DNA of 64,000 nucleotides from Sinomonas sp. R1AF57 (GTDB lineage: Bacteria > Actinomycetota > Actinomycetes > Actinomycetales > Micrococcaceae): contig NZ_CP022463.1 of the NCBI RefSeq assembly GCF_002224485.1, positions 3,417,816 through 3,481,815 of the forward strand, written 5' to 3'. Both the position numbers and the translations under genes were made by a program. Shown here in pieces: positions 24,334 to 32,707 of this stretch. Under the pieces are notes generated by a model. It saw nothing but the letters and a program-made list of their open reading frames with translations, ran no database searches and was not told the DNA's origin. Within the stretch, counting starts at the first letter, position 1. Every line of letters starts with the position of its first letter.

Positions 24334-26024
24334 TCATCGGGGCGGGCCCTGTCGGCCTGACTCTGGCCAACCTGCTCGGCCTGCGGGGAATCGACGTCGT
24401 CCTGCTCGAGGCGGGCCACGAGTTGATCGACTACCCGCGGGCGGTCGGCATCGACGACGAGGCCATGCGGGTCATGCAGGGCATCGGCCTGGTCGAGGAG
24501 GTGCTGCCGCACACGGTGCCCGACCAGCAGATCCGGATGGTCAACGGGCGGGGCAAGGTCATCGGCGTCATCGACCCGACAACCCGAGTGTTCGGCTGGC
24601 CCAGACGCAACGGCTTCGTCCAGCCCCTCGTCGACCGGGTGCTGCTCGACGGCTTGGACCGCTTCGCCAACGTCAGGGTCCAGTTCGACACCCGGATGAC
24701 GCAGCTGAGGCAGGACGGCGAAGGCGTGACCGTGCAGTACTCCGCGCCCGGCGGCCAGGAGCGCGCGGTGCGCGCGAAGTGGGTGGTGGCGGCCGACGGC
24801 GGGAGCTCAGGCACGCGAAAGGCGCTCGGCATCAGCTTCGAGGGAGAGACCCGCAAGACCCCCGGCCTGGTCATCGACGTCGCGAACGATCCGATCGGGA
24901 CACCCCACGCCGTCTTCGGCGGCGACCCGAAGCGCGGCTGGGCCACGCTTTCGCTTCCGCACGGCATCCGCCGCTGGGAGTTCAATGTCCTCCCCGGCGA
25001 GGAAGACCGCGCGGAGACCGATGCCTTCGTCCACGAGATGCTGGCTGACCACGTCCCCGATCCGAGCGCGCTGAACATCATCCGGCGGAGGGTCTACACC
25101 TTCAACGCCCGCATCGCCGGAACCTTCCGGAAGGGCCGGGTGCTGCTGGCCGGCGACGCCGCGCACGTCATGCCCGTGGTCGCAGGCCAGGGCTGGAACT
25201 CCGGCATCCGGGACGCGGTCAACCTCGGCTGGAAGCTCGCCGCCGTCGTCGACGGCCGTGCGGACGCCGGGCTTCTCGACACCTATGACCAGGAGCGCCG
25301 GGACCACGTTGCGGCCATGATCGGCCTGTCCCTGAACATGTCCCGGCTGATGACGAACCGGAGCCGCCTGGCCTCGGCCGCGCGGGACCTGAGCGCCGCA
25401 GTGATCTCCAAGCTGCCGAAGCTCAAGGCACAGGTCTCGTCGCAGGGCTTCAAGCCGATGCCGCAGTACGAACGCGGCGTCGTCGTGCCGTCGTCGCTCC
25501 CCCGCTCGAAGTCGGTGCCGATCTCCGCCGACTCTCCCCTCTCGGTCGGCACACTGTTCCCACAGCCGCGGGTGCGCACGGCGGACGGAGCCGAGAAGCT
25601 GCTCGACGACGCGACCGGCACCGACTGGCGCGTCATTGTGTGGAACAACGACCCAGCCGCGCTGCTCCGCCCCTCCACCGCCGAGCTGCTGCCCGTCCTC
25701 GGCGCCACGCTCGTGCACATCGTGCCCGCTGCGCAGCTCCCGTGGGCGAGCGCGCAGGCGGCCGCCGGTGTCACTGTCGTCGGTGACCCTGCAGGGGAGG
25801 TGAAGCGCTGGTTCGATGTTCGGCCGTTCTCCGCGCTGGTGGTCAGACCCGACCATGTGATCGCGGCGGAGTGCCTGGCCCAAGAGCTCGATGAGACCCT
25901 GCAGAAGGTCCTCACCGCCGCCCGCGTCATTCGGCCGGCGGCAGCCGACCTCGGCCCCGCCGCGGATGCAGCTCGTCTCGTCGAGCTGGCCCCTGACACC
26001 CCCGAGGCCGCGCCTGTCGGATGA
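24309..26024 (+). CDS. mhpA: 3-(3-hydroxyphenyl)propionate hydroxylase (FAD monooxygenase)
   Basis: 571 residues from ATG 24309, with AAGGAG just upstream inside the aldolase gene. Class A flavoprotein hydroxylase motifs: VIIGAGPVGLTLA (FAD Rossmann), VVAADGGSSGTRKALG (DG motif) and GRVLLAGDAAHVMPVVAGQG (GD motif), followed by the C-terminal thioredoxin-like domain of the longer MhpA/phenol hydroxylase group. It hydroxylates 3-(3-hydroxyphenyl)propionate at C2 with NADH and O2, making the substrate of MhpB. It is the last gene of the operon rather than the first, as in E. coli. Confidence 0.9.
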   Translation: MGYDTDVVIIGAGPVGLTLANLLGLRGIDVVLLEAGHELIDYPRAVGIDDEAMRVMQGIGLVEEVLPHTVPDQQIRMVNGRGKVIGVIDPTTRVFGWPRRNGFVQPLVDRVLLDGLDRFANVRVQFDTRMTQLRQDGEGVTVQYSAPGGQERAVRAKWVVAADGGSSGTRKALGISFEGETRKTPGLVIDVANDPIGTPHAVFGGDPKRGWATLSLPHGIRRWEFNVLPGEEDRAETDAFVHEMLADHVPDPSALNIIRRRVYTFNARIAGTFRKGRVLLAGDAAHVMPVVAGQGWNSGIRDAVNLGWKLAAVVDGRADAGLLDTYDQERRDHVAAMIGLSLNMSRLMTNRSRLASAARDLSAAVISKLPKLKAQVSSQGFKPMPQYERGVVVPSSLPRSKSVPISADSPLSVGTLFPQPRVRTADGAEKLLDDATGTDWRVIVWNNDPAALLRPSTAELLPVLGATLVHIVPAAQLPWASAQAAAGVTVVGDPAGEVKRWFDVRPFSALVVRPDHVIAAECLAQELDETLQKVLTAARVIRPAAADLGPAADAARLVELAPDTPEAAPVG

Positions 26025-26104
26025 GCGTCCACCGGGCACGCTGAAGCTATAACTGTGCATGGGACGTCCCGGCGGGCACACACTCGTCGGGGCCTCCATC
26101 TCAG

Positions 26105-26490
26105 CTAGACGTGGGTGACGAGCGGGTCCGGCGCCTCCTGCGTGACGTGGTTCGCCCGTTCGACGGCGAACCCGTTCCGCACCCAGTACTCGTACCCGCC
26201 GATCATCTCGCGGACGTCGAAGCCCTCGAGCAGCAGCCGTTGCGCGGTGAAGGTCGCACCATTGCACCCCGGCCCCCACCCGTAGACGATGAGCGTCCGG
26301 TCATCAGGCAGCCACCCCAACGGCGCGTCCAGGGCGTCCTTGGGAAGGTGGAGGGCACCCTCAACGTGGCCCTGATCCCACGACGACTGCCGCCGGGTGT
26401 CGACGATGACAGCCGTGCCGTGGGCCTGAGCTTCAGCGGCCGCGACGACAAAAAAAAAAGCACGTCGCCCCGGGAGGCCATGGCTACCGC
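26105..26490 (-). pseudogene. Rhodanese-domain gene remnant
   Basis: The minus-strand frame ending at 26105 encodes a recognisable rhodanese C-terminal half: AVIVDTRRQSSWDQGHVEGA, LIVYGWGPGCNGA with the active-site Cys loop, and MIGGYEYWVRNGF. Upstream the frame runs into a ten-base A tract (26450-26459, giving Phe-Phe-Phe) and then into unrelated KDPG-aldolase-like sequence, so the proper N-terminus is lost. Probably non-functional; a short rhodanese from an internal start cannot be excluded. Confidence 0.65.
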
Positions 26491-27060
26491 CCCGCCGAGA
26501 CAGCCCGATCGGCTGTCCCGAGGAGCGCCGCGAGCGCGGGCAGCTGGGACGGGTCCTCGAGGGCGGATCCGACGGCGACGACACGTGCGCCGGCGCGCAG
26601 GAAGTCACCGGCATTCGAAGCGCTCATACCGCCCGTCGTGACGAACGACTTTGGCCAGGAGCGTCCCGGGGCCCGGCAGCAGGACCCGCACATCGTCGGG
26701 CGTCGCGCAGCCCCACAGCGCCTGCGCCTCGTCGAGCCACACGAAGACGAGGTCCGCCCGGTTCGCGAGTTCCACCGTAGCGCCCGTTTGACTTTCCATG
26801 GCCGCCGGCTGATCGCCCAGCGGCATCAGGCCGGCTGGAAGCAGGCCCACATCGTCCTGGTCGGGCGACGGGCGTTCTGCCCGGAACATCAGGTCCCCGA
26901 TCAAGGGTTCCCTTAACGAGGCACTGTCCCCAGGTGGTCCATTGGCCTGAGCAGCGGACGAGCGTCGTCGCCCGAAGCCCCCATGGTTGGAAGGCCGGCG
27001 TTCGGGTACCGGGCCACCAGCGAGAAGGTCGTGCTGCTCGAACGGCACCTCCGTCCTCGG
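26484..27060 (-). pseudogene. KDG kinase / KDPG aldolase remnants fused by deletion
   Basis: Minus-strand pieces in several frames. One piece reads ANRADLVFVWLDEAQALWG and VRVLLPGPGTLLAKVV, typical of the C-terminal half of a PfkB-family 2-keto-3-deoxygluconate kinase. It then switches frame into TTGGMSASNAGDFLRAG and ARVVAVGSALEDPSQLP, the C-terminal part of a KDPG/KHG aldolase (Eda). The kinase N-terminal part (GLRATTLVR and similar) is split among frames. The order fits a former kdgK-eda operon that lost its middle and collected frameshifts. Confidence 0.6.
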
Positions 27061-27114
27061 TCAGGGATGGGGTCATCGTGGGAAGCACAGGCGAGCGGGC
27101 ACGGAAGGTGGGTG

Positions 27115-27587
27115 TCAGGTAAGGCGGCGTTTCCGCAAGGCCTTGAGCGCGGCGGCGGCGAGTCCGCCGGCCGCCAGCGCCCACGGGCCGGCAACGATGA
27201 TGGGATCGATCCACTGGTGGGACAGGTCGGCACGCTTCTTGCCCAGCCTCGAAGAGAGCCCGTGGCGGGAGAACTCGCTGCGCACGCCCGTTTCCGTCAG
27301 GGGGTTGTCTGGGTGGAGCGTCAGGAAGGACCTCGCATGGCTCCCCCACGCGTCAACGCGGTCTGCCGCCATCAGGACCAGCCAGTGGGCCGCACGGCCC
27401 TCGCTGTACTTGGCGTAGGCGAACTTGCGCATCACCCCGGACAATCCCTTCGGCGGGCAGGAAGTGCCGAATGCCGGGGTGAGGAACTTGTGTTCGATGG
27501 ACCGCTCGCGCGGCCATTTCTCCTCTTGGCGCTCGGGGAAGTCCCAGTGCGCGCCGGAGGCGCCCGGATCGAAGCGTTCCCGGGGCA
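27115..27587 (-). pseudogene. Interrupted gene of unknown function with C-terminal membrane helix
   Basis: The open minus-strand frame from just after a TAG (27588-27590) to 27115 codes about 157 residues: an N-terminal soluble part (LPRERFDPGASGAHWDFPE, KFLTPAFGTSCPPKG) and a C-terminal helix WALAAGGLAAAALKAL with a basic tail RKRRLT. No good start codon or ribosome site opens the frame, and the frame before the TAG also reads as protein, so the gene looks broken by a nonsense mutation. I do not recognise the family. Confidence 0.4.
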
Positions 27588-27702
27588 GCTAACCATTCCA
27601 GTGGCGCAGGAGGAAGACCGGCTGGAGGTGGACAGGCGGGCGGATGCGGTGTCTCGACGTCGAGTTCGATCATGTTCCGCCGTCTAACGATCTTCGGCTG
27701 GC

Positions 27703-28215
27703 TCAGACCGCTCCACGGCCGACATCCAGCCAGACGTCTGCCTTTCCTGTACCGCTTCGGTGGAATGACAAGTGCCAGCAGCCGGGCTGGTCGGCCACCA
27801 TGCCGGTGCCGTATTCGTCGCCCGGTCGGTCGTAGTTGCTGGAGCTGTGGTGTTCAGGACCCCAGGCCAGCGACGTGGTGGTTCCGTCCGGCTTGGAAAC
27901 GGTGACGGTGAGGTCCCCCGAACCTCCGATGCGCCACACGAACTTCTTTATGTCTGTCGAGCCCACCAGCGGGTACGGTTCCGTCTGAACCAACCCATGC
28001 AAGGTCGTCCCGTCCACGGAGGCAGCCGCGACTTCCAAGCCATTGCTAGTCTCGCCGACCTTGGACGCCGACACGCATTCCGCGCCGGAACCTGTTGGTT
28101 TCGACGGATTCACGCTTGAGCGGGTGTCCGTACATGCGGTGAGCAACGCCGCCAGCAGAGTGAGGACAGTGCCGACAGTAGGAAGCCTCTCCGAAAGACG
28201 ATGGTCCTCCGCCAT
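27703..28215 (-). CDS. Putative secreted lipoprotein of unknown function
   Basis: 170 residues. The N-terminus has charged residues, a hydrophobic core TVLTLLAALL and lipobox LTAC with Cys28, so it should be a membrane-anchored extracytoplasmic lipoprotein. The mature part is beta-rich, with a terminal segment ADQPGCWHLSFHRSG and VWLDV. It contains no known catalytic motif I can name. It is divergent from the ECF sigma gene, with about 200 bases between starts, which suggests it could be part of that sigma factor's regulon (inference). Confidence 0.6.
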   Translation of the reverse strand: MAEDHRLSERLPTVGTVLTLLAALLTACTDTRSSVNPSKPTGSGAECVSASKVGETSNGLEVAAASVDGTTLHGLVQTEPYPLVGSTDIKKFVWRIGGSGDLTVTVSKPDGTTTSLAWGPEHHSSSNYDRPGDEYGTGMVADQPGCWHLSFHRSGTGKADVWLDVGRGAV

Positions 28216-28421
28216 CGAGGCCCCTTCCTTGCCGGGGCCAACGGCACACTGCGACAGTCAACGGCCCCAAACGCTCTGCTTGCGGATGAGCCTATAAGCA
28301 CACGCCGACTCCAGAAAGGGATCCCTCAGCGGGCCAGCGGACGTTGGACACAGAGCTCGATTCCCGGACCGAACCTGCCTGGCTGCGACACACTTGGTCG
28401 AATGGCAGACAGGTACGGGGC

Positions 28422-28988
28422 ATGAGGCACCCTGCACAGGCTTCCGACCGGGAGCACACCTTCAGATCCCTGTATGAGGTGGTCTATCCGGACCTCGTCA
28501 GATTCGTTCAACGCCGCGCACACCCCGACCATGCTGAAGACGTAGTTGCCGATGCTTTCCTTGTCGTGTGGCGCCGCCTCGATGAGCTGCCGAGGCGCCA
28601 TGAGGACGCGCGGGCATGGACTTTCGGCATCGCGCGGAACCTTCTTCTGAACGCTCACCGGGGAGAGCAGCGTCGTGTGGCACTCGGTGTGCGACTCGCA
28701 GACGCCGCCGCTCTGGTGCCCCTGGGCGACGACGCCGACGCGATCGTGAGCCGGGTGGATTTGGCCAGGGCCTGGCGCATGCTCTCTGAAGTCCATCAGG
28801 AGGCGCTGGGCCTGGCTGTGTTCGAAGACCTCGATGCCCCGCGGGCGGCAGCCGTTCTTGGAATCTCACCGGTCGCCTTCCGCCTGCGCCTGAGCCGTGC
28901 CCGCCGGGCACTTCGCACCCTCCTCGAACACCTGCCTCGGCCCTCCCGAACACACGCTGCTCCCCTTGGAAGGACAACCGCGCCATGA
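28422..28988 (+). CDS. ECF-type RNA polymerase sigma factor
   Basis: 188 residues from ATG 28422; the longer open frame from 28344 lacks protein-like sequence. Region 2: FRSLYEVVYPDLVRFVQRRA, then HAEDVVADAFLVVWRRLDELP and the promoter-melting WTFGIARNLLLN. Region 4: ALGLAVFEDLDAPRAAAVLG and SPVAFRLRLSRARRALR, the -35 recognising helix-turn-helix. Only sigma2 and sigma4 are present, as in ECF factors. The stop overlaps the next start (ATGA), so it is coupled to its likely anti-sigma factor. Confidence 0.9.
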   Translation: MRHPAQASDREHTFRSLYEVVYPDLVRFVQRRAHPDHAEDVVADAFLVVWRRLDELPRRHEDARAWTFGIARNLLLNAHRGEQRRVALGVRLADAAALVPLGDDADAIVSRVDLARAWRMLSEVHQEALGLAVFEDLDAPRAAAVLGISPVAFRLRLSRARRALRTLLEHLPRPSRTHAAPLGRTTAP

Positions 28989-29812
28989 CCAGTAATCACG
29001 AGATCGACTCCCTGCTCCTATCGCTGGACGCCGCTGACCGCCGCAGCGACGCCAGGACTCCACGCGCACGCGCCGACCTGGCCCGCATCCTGTCCACCGA
29101 CCCAGCGCCGGCTCCAGCACAGCGCGCCATCGTGAACCCGGCCACTGGGAAGGTGCGGAGCCCCGGCCGGAAGGGCCGCCGGGCCGTGCTCGTCGGGGGA
29201 CTCGTGGCGGCGCTCACGGCCGGGCTGGTTGTCATTCCGTCCCTGTCCGGTGGGGACCCGGCATTTGCCAGCTGGACCCCCATTCCCACCGGCATGAGCC
29301 AGGCGGACAGTGACAGCGCCGCAGCTGAATGCCGTGCGTCGAAGAAGGGTGTCGGTGACGGAATGTACGCCGACGACATCAACTCCTCCGAGGTAGCGAT
29401 CGCTGAGCGGCGCGGAGTGTGGACCACGGTCGTGCTCACGGGCGCGGGAGGGTTCACCGCACTGTGCATCACCGATGACGCCGCCACCTGGTTCAACAAG
29501 GGCATGATCGGTTCGGTGGGCAAAGCCGCCGGAAACAGCCGCCCCGGACCGCGCGGGCTGACCGCCTCGGCTTTGGGAACCGGCAGCATGAGCGCCGGCG
29601 ACATTTCCATCGCGGCCGGTGCCACGGGCTCCGACGTCCTCGGAGTCGTCTACAGGAGCCGGAACCACCAAGACGTGACGGCGACGGTCGCCAGAGGACA
29701 GTTCGCCCTGTGGCTGCCAGGCGACGAGCTGCGGAACGCGTCAGGCAAAGGCATCGAAGTCGAGGTGACCTACACCGACGGCAGCACCGGCAAGATCCGG
29801 CTCACCCTCTGA
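28985..29812 (+). CDS. Putative membrane anti-sigma factor
   Basis: 275 residues. A short cytoplasmic N-terminal region (1-65, with the HEIDSLLLSLDAAD stretch that could bind sigma) is followed by one transmembrane segment, AVLVGGLVAALTAGLVVIP (about 67-85), and a large extracytoplasmic domain. The domain has two Cys (AAECRAS and TALCITDD) that could form a disulphide. Position directly after and overlapping an ECF sigma gene, plus this topology, is the usual anti-sigma arrangement. No zinc-binding HxxxCxxC motif is present. The sensing role of the outer domain is unknown. Confidence 0.72.
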   Translation: MTSNHEIDSLLLSLDAADRRSDARTPRARADLARILSTDPAPAPAQRAIVNPATGKVRSPGRKGRRAVLVGGLVAALTAGLVVIPSLSGGDPAFASWTPIPTGMSQADSDSAAAECRASKKGVGDGMYADDINSSEVAIAERRGVWTTVVLTGAGGFTALCITDDAATWFNKGMIGSVGKAAGNSRPGPRGLTASALGTGSMSAGDISIAAGATGSDVLGVVYRSRNHQDVTATVARGQFALWLPGDELRNASGKGIEVEVTYTDGSTGKIRLTL

Positions 29813-30150
29813 AGCAACCCCCGCGGTGAATCGGAGCACGCCAACGACCAACCAGGCTGAGCCTCCAACCAGAAACACGGTGGGACGTTCTGCTCCATCA
29901 CGTCTCCAACAACACATGCCATGTATCGCTTCTTAGCTCCCAGATCACCGGCACACTGCGCTAAAACCCACACTCGTACCTCGAGAATCGCCAACCGCCG
30001 GCGGACGGTAGAAGCGCAACGCCCGCCAGCCGATCGACTCACGGGTACCTCCCGCCGCGTCGGCACTGACTGGTAACGGTTTGGCTCCGCCGCTCTCCGG
30101 CACGTGCCGTAAGGCTTAGAGTCTGAGGATCGAGAATTGGGGGATTCATC
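29813..30150. other. Gene-free 338-bp interval
   Basis: No convincing reading frame on either strand and no clear hairpin after the anti-sigma gene. The last 60 bases are likely the promoter and leader of the following membrane-protein gene, but I see no strong hexamers. Confidence 0.4.
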
Positions 30151-30645
30151 GTGAACAAAGTGGCCAGCCAGGACAGAATGAGCACAGCATCCGGTCCTCG
30201 ATGGGCGTCATCCATCCTCATTGCTGTTGCAGGGCCCATAGTGGTCGTCCTTTTGGCCGGCTACATCACCATGCAGTTGCAACTGGCGGAGGCCCACGGC
30301 TACTTGGGTTTCAACGACCGGATCGTCGGCGTCGAAGGTGACTGGCCGCGGTACGTGTGGCCGGCGCTTCTCATCGCTCTCGCTGCAGCAGCAGTTCTGG
30401 TTTACCGGGTGGCAGTGCACGGCACCGCGGCCCGTCTCATTACACTTGGGATATTGGTGTTGGTGGCCCTGCTCGCTATCCCGATGGCATCCGGGCCGCG
30501 GCTCAACCCGGATGAGCATTATCCTTTGATGATTTATATTGCGGTCGAGGGTGCGAAGTCGCCCCTGGTTTTAGCCCTGATTGGTGCGCTTGTTGTTGAT
30601 TTCATTGCTAGCCGCCGGAGGCTTTCCGGGCGGACCCGGGTCTAA
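30151..30645 (+). CDS. Small multi-pass membrane protein, unknown
   Basis: 164 residues from GTG 30151. Four hydrophobic segments at about 22-42, 70-88, 96-113 and 133-152 predict a four-helix membrane protein with a basic C-terminal tail (SRRRLSGRTR). The loop between helices 1 and 2 contains Asp/Arg/Glu residues. Codon use near the end (TTGATGATTTATATT) is clearly less GC-rich than its neighbours, which hints at acquisition or weak selection. No family recognised. Confidence 0.6.
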   Translation: MNKVASQDRMSTASGPRWASSILIAVAGPIVVVLLAGYITMQLQLAEAHGYLGFNDRIVGVEGDWPRYVWPALLIALAAAAVLVYRVAVHGTAARLITLGILVLVALLAIPMASGPRLNPDEHYPLMIYIAVEGAKSPLVLALIGALVVDFIASRRRLSGRTRV

Positions 30646-30660
30646 GTACAGTCCTGAACT

Positions 30661-30990
30661 TTGGCATCGGCGGCGACGTTCGAGCCATTCGCAGGCGGAA
30701 CGGCCGTTGAGGGAGGCTTCCCGGTCGCGGAGCTCTGTCAGACACCACATGCCTTGGCGGCAGCTGCCTGTGTGGGCTCGGCGTTAGCGGATGGTCCGGA
30801 GCACACGGCCTTCACCTGCATTCGCACCAGCACAGACGGAAAGAATCTCCTCGGCGGGAGTGTTTCGATGGTCTTCCTCGGCGACCCTGCTGTGCAGGCG
30901 GTGGTTGGCACGAACGAAACTGGCTTCGTGCCCCAGGCCGAGACCGGTGCACGAAGGATTACTGCGGAGGCGCGCCGACGCACGCCGTGA
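30661..30990 (+). pseudogene. Probable gene fragment, unknown
   Basis: A 109-codon open frame that begins with TTG without a ribosome site. Its middle (FTCIRTSTDGKNLLGGSVSMVFLG and following) reads like the soluble part of an exported protein, but the N-terminus lacks a signal and the C-terminus turns into Arg-rich out-of-frame-like sequence. Most likely a decayed fragment; low confidence. Confidence 0.25.
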
Positions 30991-31067
30991 AGTCGTACGG
31001 CTTCGCCAAGACTTAGCAATCCCTGACATACCGCGGGGCGTCAGCCCGAAGGAGATTGAGGCAGACA

Positions 31068-31337
31068 ATGGGATTCCTGCGCAAGCTCTTCAAGAGCAGA
31101 GTGAGGCCCATCGACATCGGAGTACCACCAAACATCGTGGTCAGTGCAGAGGAATCACATGCCGCGCCCTCGGCCTCTTCGCAGCCCCATGCATCTAACC
31201 CAGACATCCTTGGCCTGCCAGGACTGCTTCCGCAACCGTGTCCCCACTGCGGCGCGCAGCCCAAGCTGGTCCCGACCGGGGGCCACGCGACTTTCCAGAT
31301 CCATCACCAGCCGAACTGTCCCCAAGCCCTCGACTAG
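31068..31337 (+). CDS. Small zinc-ribbon-like protein
   Basis: 89 residues from ATG 31068, with AAGGAG about 14 bases upstream. A basic N-terminus (FLRKLFKSR) precedes a low-complexity Ser/Ala/His linker. The C-terminal part has CPHCG followed 15 residues later by HHQPNC, a possible Cys2-His/Cys zinc site. The IS3 element begins 20 bases after the stop, so the transcript's natural 3' region has been replaced. Function unknown. Confidence 0.45.
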   Translation: MGFLRKLFKSRVRPIDIGVPPNIVVSAEESHAAPSASSQPHASNPDILGLPGLLPQPCPHCGAQPKLVPTGGHATFQIHHQPNCPQALD

Positions 31338-31357
31338 ACAGTACGGAGGTGACGGGA

Positions 31358-31384
31358 TGAAGCGCCCTGGGTCTGATGGAGACT
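31358..31384. repeat. IS left terminal inverted repeat
   Basis: Begins TGAAGCGCCCTG and matches the inverted 32681-32707 at 22 of 27 positions. It lies downstream of the orfB stop. Confidence 0.88.
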
Positions 31385-31388
31385 CGCG

Positions 31389-32276
31389 CTATTTGATTCC
31401 GGCCAGCTGTTCGCGGCCGGTTTGGACAGCATAGAACGCGTTCTCGAACTCGGCGGGCGGGATGTCGCCGAGATAGCCGTGGAGCCGCTGGGTGTTGTGC
31501 CAGTGGACCCATCCGAGCGTCGCGAGCTCGAGGTCCTCGACCGTTTTCCACGGCCCGGATCGGGCAGGCCCGCGGACAAGCTCGGCCTTGTAGTACCCGT
31601 TCACCGTCTCGGCCAGGGCATTGTCATACGAGTCCCCGACGGTCCCGACCGACGGGGTCGCGCCGATCTCCGCGAGCCGTTCGCCGTAGCGAATCGATGT
31701 GAACTGGGATCCTGCGTCGGAGTGGCACCGCAGGTCGTCGTGGTGATGGCCACGGGACCAGCGCGCCATCTCGATCGCGTCGAGGACCATCTCGGTGCGC
31801 ATGTGCGACGCGACCCGCCACCCCACGATCATGCGGGAGAACGCGTCGATGACGAAGCACACGTAGGCCACGCCGGCCCACGTCGCCACGAACGTCAGGT
31901 CGGTCACCCACAGCCGGTTCGGCGCGGCCGCGGTGAACTGCCGCCGCACCAGGTCCGGGTGCCTCGCCGATGCTGGGTCCGGCCTCGTGGTCTTCACCCG
32001 CTTCGAACGTCTCGCACCCTCGATCCCCGCGACGCGCATCAGCCTCGCGGTCTGGTCCCGCCCGATCGCGATCCCGGCGCGGCGGGCCGCCTTCCACAGC
32101 TTGCGGACCCCGTAGACGCGGTAGTTGGCCTCCCAGAGTTCGACCAGCTGCGGGACCAGTTCCCCGTCCCGGACCGCACGCGCTGACGGGGTGCGGGCCT
32201 TGGCGGCATAGTAGGTGCTCGGAGCCACCTGCAGCAGCCTGCAGATGAGCTCGACTCCGAGCCGGCGCCCGTCCAC
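31389..32276 (-). CDS. IS3-family transposase OrfB (DDE integrase core)
   Basis: 295 residues if read from GTG 32276. The frame is open further upstream, where EVVAFIDANKDD continues the usual OrfAB fusion, so the active protein is probably made by a -1 shift near the end of orfA. An HTH_21-like part (VYGVRKLWKAAR) precedes the rve integrase core with catalytic Asp in VTDLTF, Asp in CHSDAGSQF and Glu in NALAETVNGYY, 35 residues apart as in DDE enzymes. The C-terminus has HWHNTQRLHGYLG. All catalytic residues are present. Confidence 0.92.
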   Translation of the reverse strand: MDGRRLGVELICRLLQVAPSTYYAAKARTPSARAVRDGELVPQLVELWEANYRVYGVRKLWKAARRAGIAIGRDQTARLMRVAGIEGARRSKRVKTTRPDPASARHPDLVRRQFTAAAPNRLWVTDLTFVATWAGVAYVCFVIDAFSRMIVGWRVASHMRTEMVLDAIEMARWSRGHHHDDLRCHSDAGSQFTSIRYGERLAEIGATPSVGTVGDSYDNALAETVNGYYKAELVRGPARSGPWKTVEDLELATLGWVHWHNTQRLHGYLGDIPPAEFENAFYAVQTGREQLAGIK

Positions 32277-32308
32277 GACGTCGTCCTTGTTCGCGTCGAT
32301 GAACGCGA

Positions 32309-32653
32309 CTACTTCCGGTAGTGGCGGTCGAGCTCCGCCCCGAAGAAAGACGCGGCCCGCTTGAGCACCTCGTTGGCGCGTCGAAGCTCCCGGTTCTCCT
32401 GCTCCAGCTCCCGGATCCGCTGTGCCTCGCTGCTGCTCACGCCCGGGGCGAGACCGTCATCGATGTCGGCCTGCTTCACCCACATCCGCACCGACTCGAC
32501 CCCGTAGCCGAGCTGCGTCGCCACGCGCTGCACCGTCCCCTGCGTGACACCGAGCTCGGCGCGCAGCGTCCTCACCATCCGCACCGCGGCCGCCTTCTCC
32601 TCATCCGAGTAGCGACGCGTCGTCGGCTTCCCCGACGCCAGTTCCTTCGGCAT
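32309..32653 (-). CDS. IS3-family transposase OrfA
   Basis: 114 residues from ATG 32653. HTH domain of the IS3 OrfA type: RRYSDEEKAAAVRMVRTL, QRVATQLGYGVESVRMWVKQ, then a leucine-zipper-like coiled coil RIRELEQENRELRRANEVLKRA for dimerisation. The end FFGAELDRHYRK followed by TAG overlaps the orfB frame. It binds the terminal repeats and regulates transposition. Confidence 0.9.
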   Translation of the reverse strand: MPKELASGKPTTRRYSDEEKAAAVRMVRTLRAELGVTQGTVQRVATQLGYGVESVRMWVKQADIDDGLAPGVSSSEAQRIRELEQENRELRRANEVLKRAASFFGAELDRHYRK

Positions 32654-32680
32654 AACTCCATCCTCGTTTCCAAGGCCAGG

Positions 32681-32707
32681 AGCCTCCAAGAAACTCAGGG
32701 CGCTTCA
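32681..32707. repeat. IS right terminal inverted repeat
   Basis: Complement begins TGAAGCGCCCTG; it pairs with 31358-31384. It lies just upstream of orfA and probably overlaps its promoter. Confidence 0.88.

Larger units (their letters stand above)
31358..32707 (-). mobile_element. IS3-family insertion sequence (1350 bp)
   Basis: Imperfect terminal inverted repeats (31358-31384 and 32681-32707, 22 of 27 identical, outer 12 bases TGAAGCGCCCTG identical) enclose orfA and orfB on the minus strand. orfB is in the -1 frame relative to orfA, as required for the OrfAB transposase of IS3 elements. The three bases outside each end (GGA left, CTC right) do not match, so no target duplication is visible. 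Both frames look intact, so the element may be active. Confidence 0.9.
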
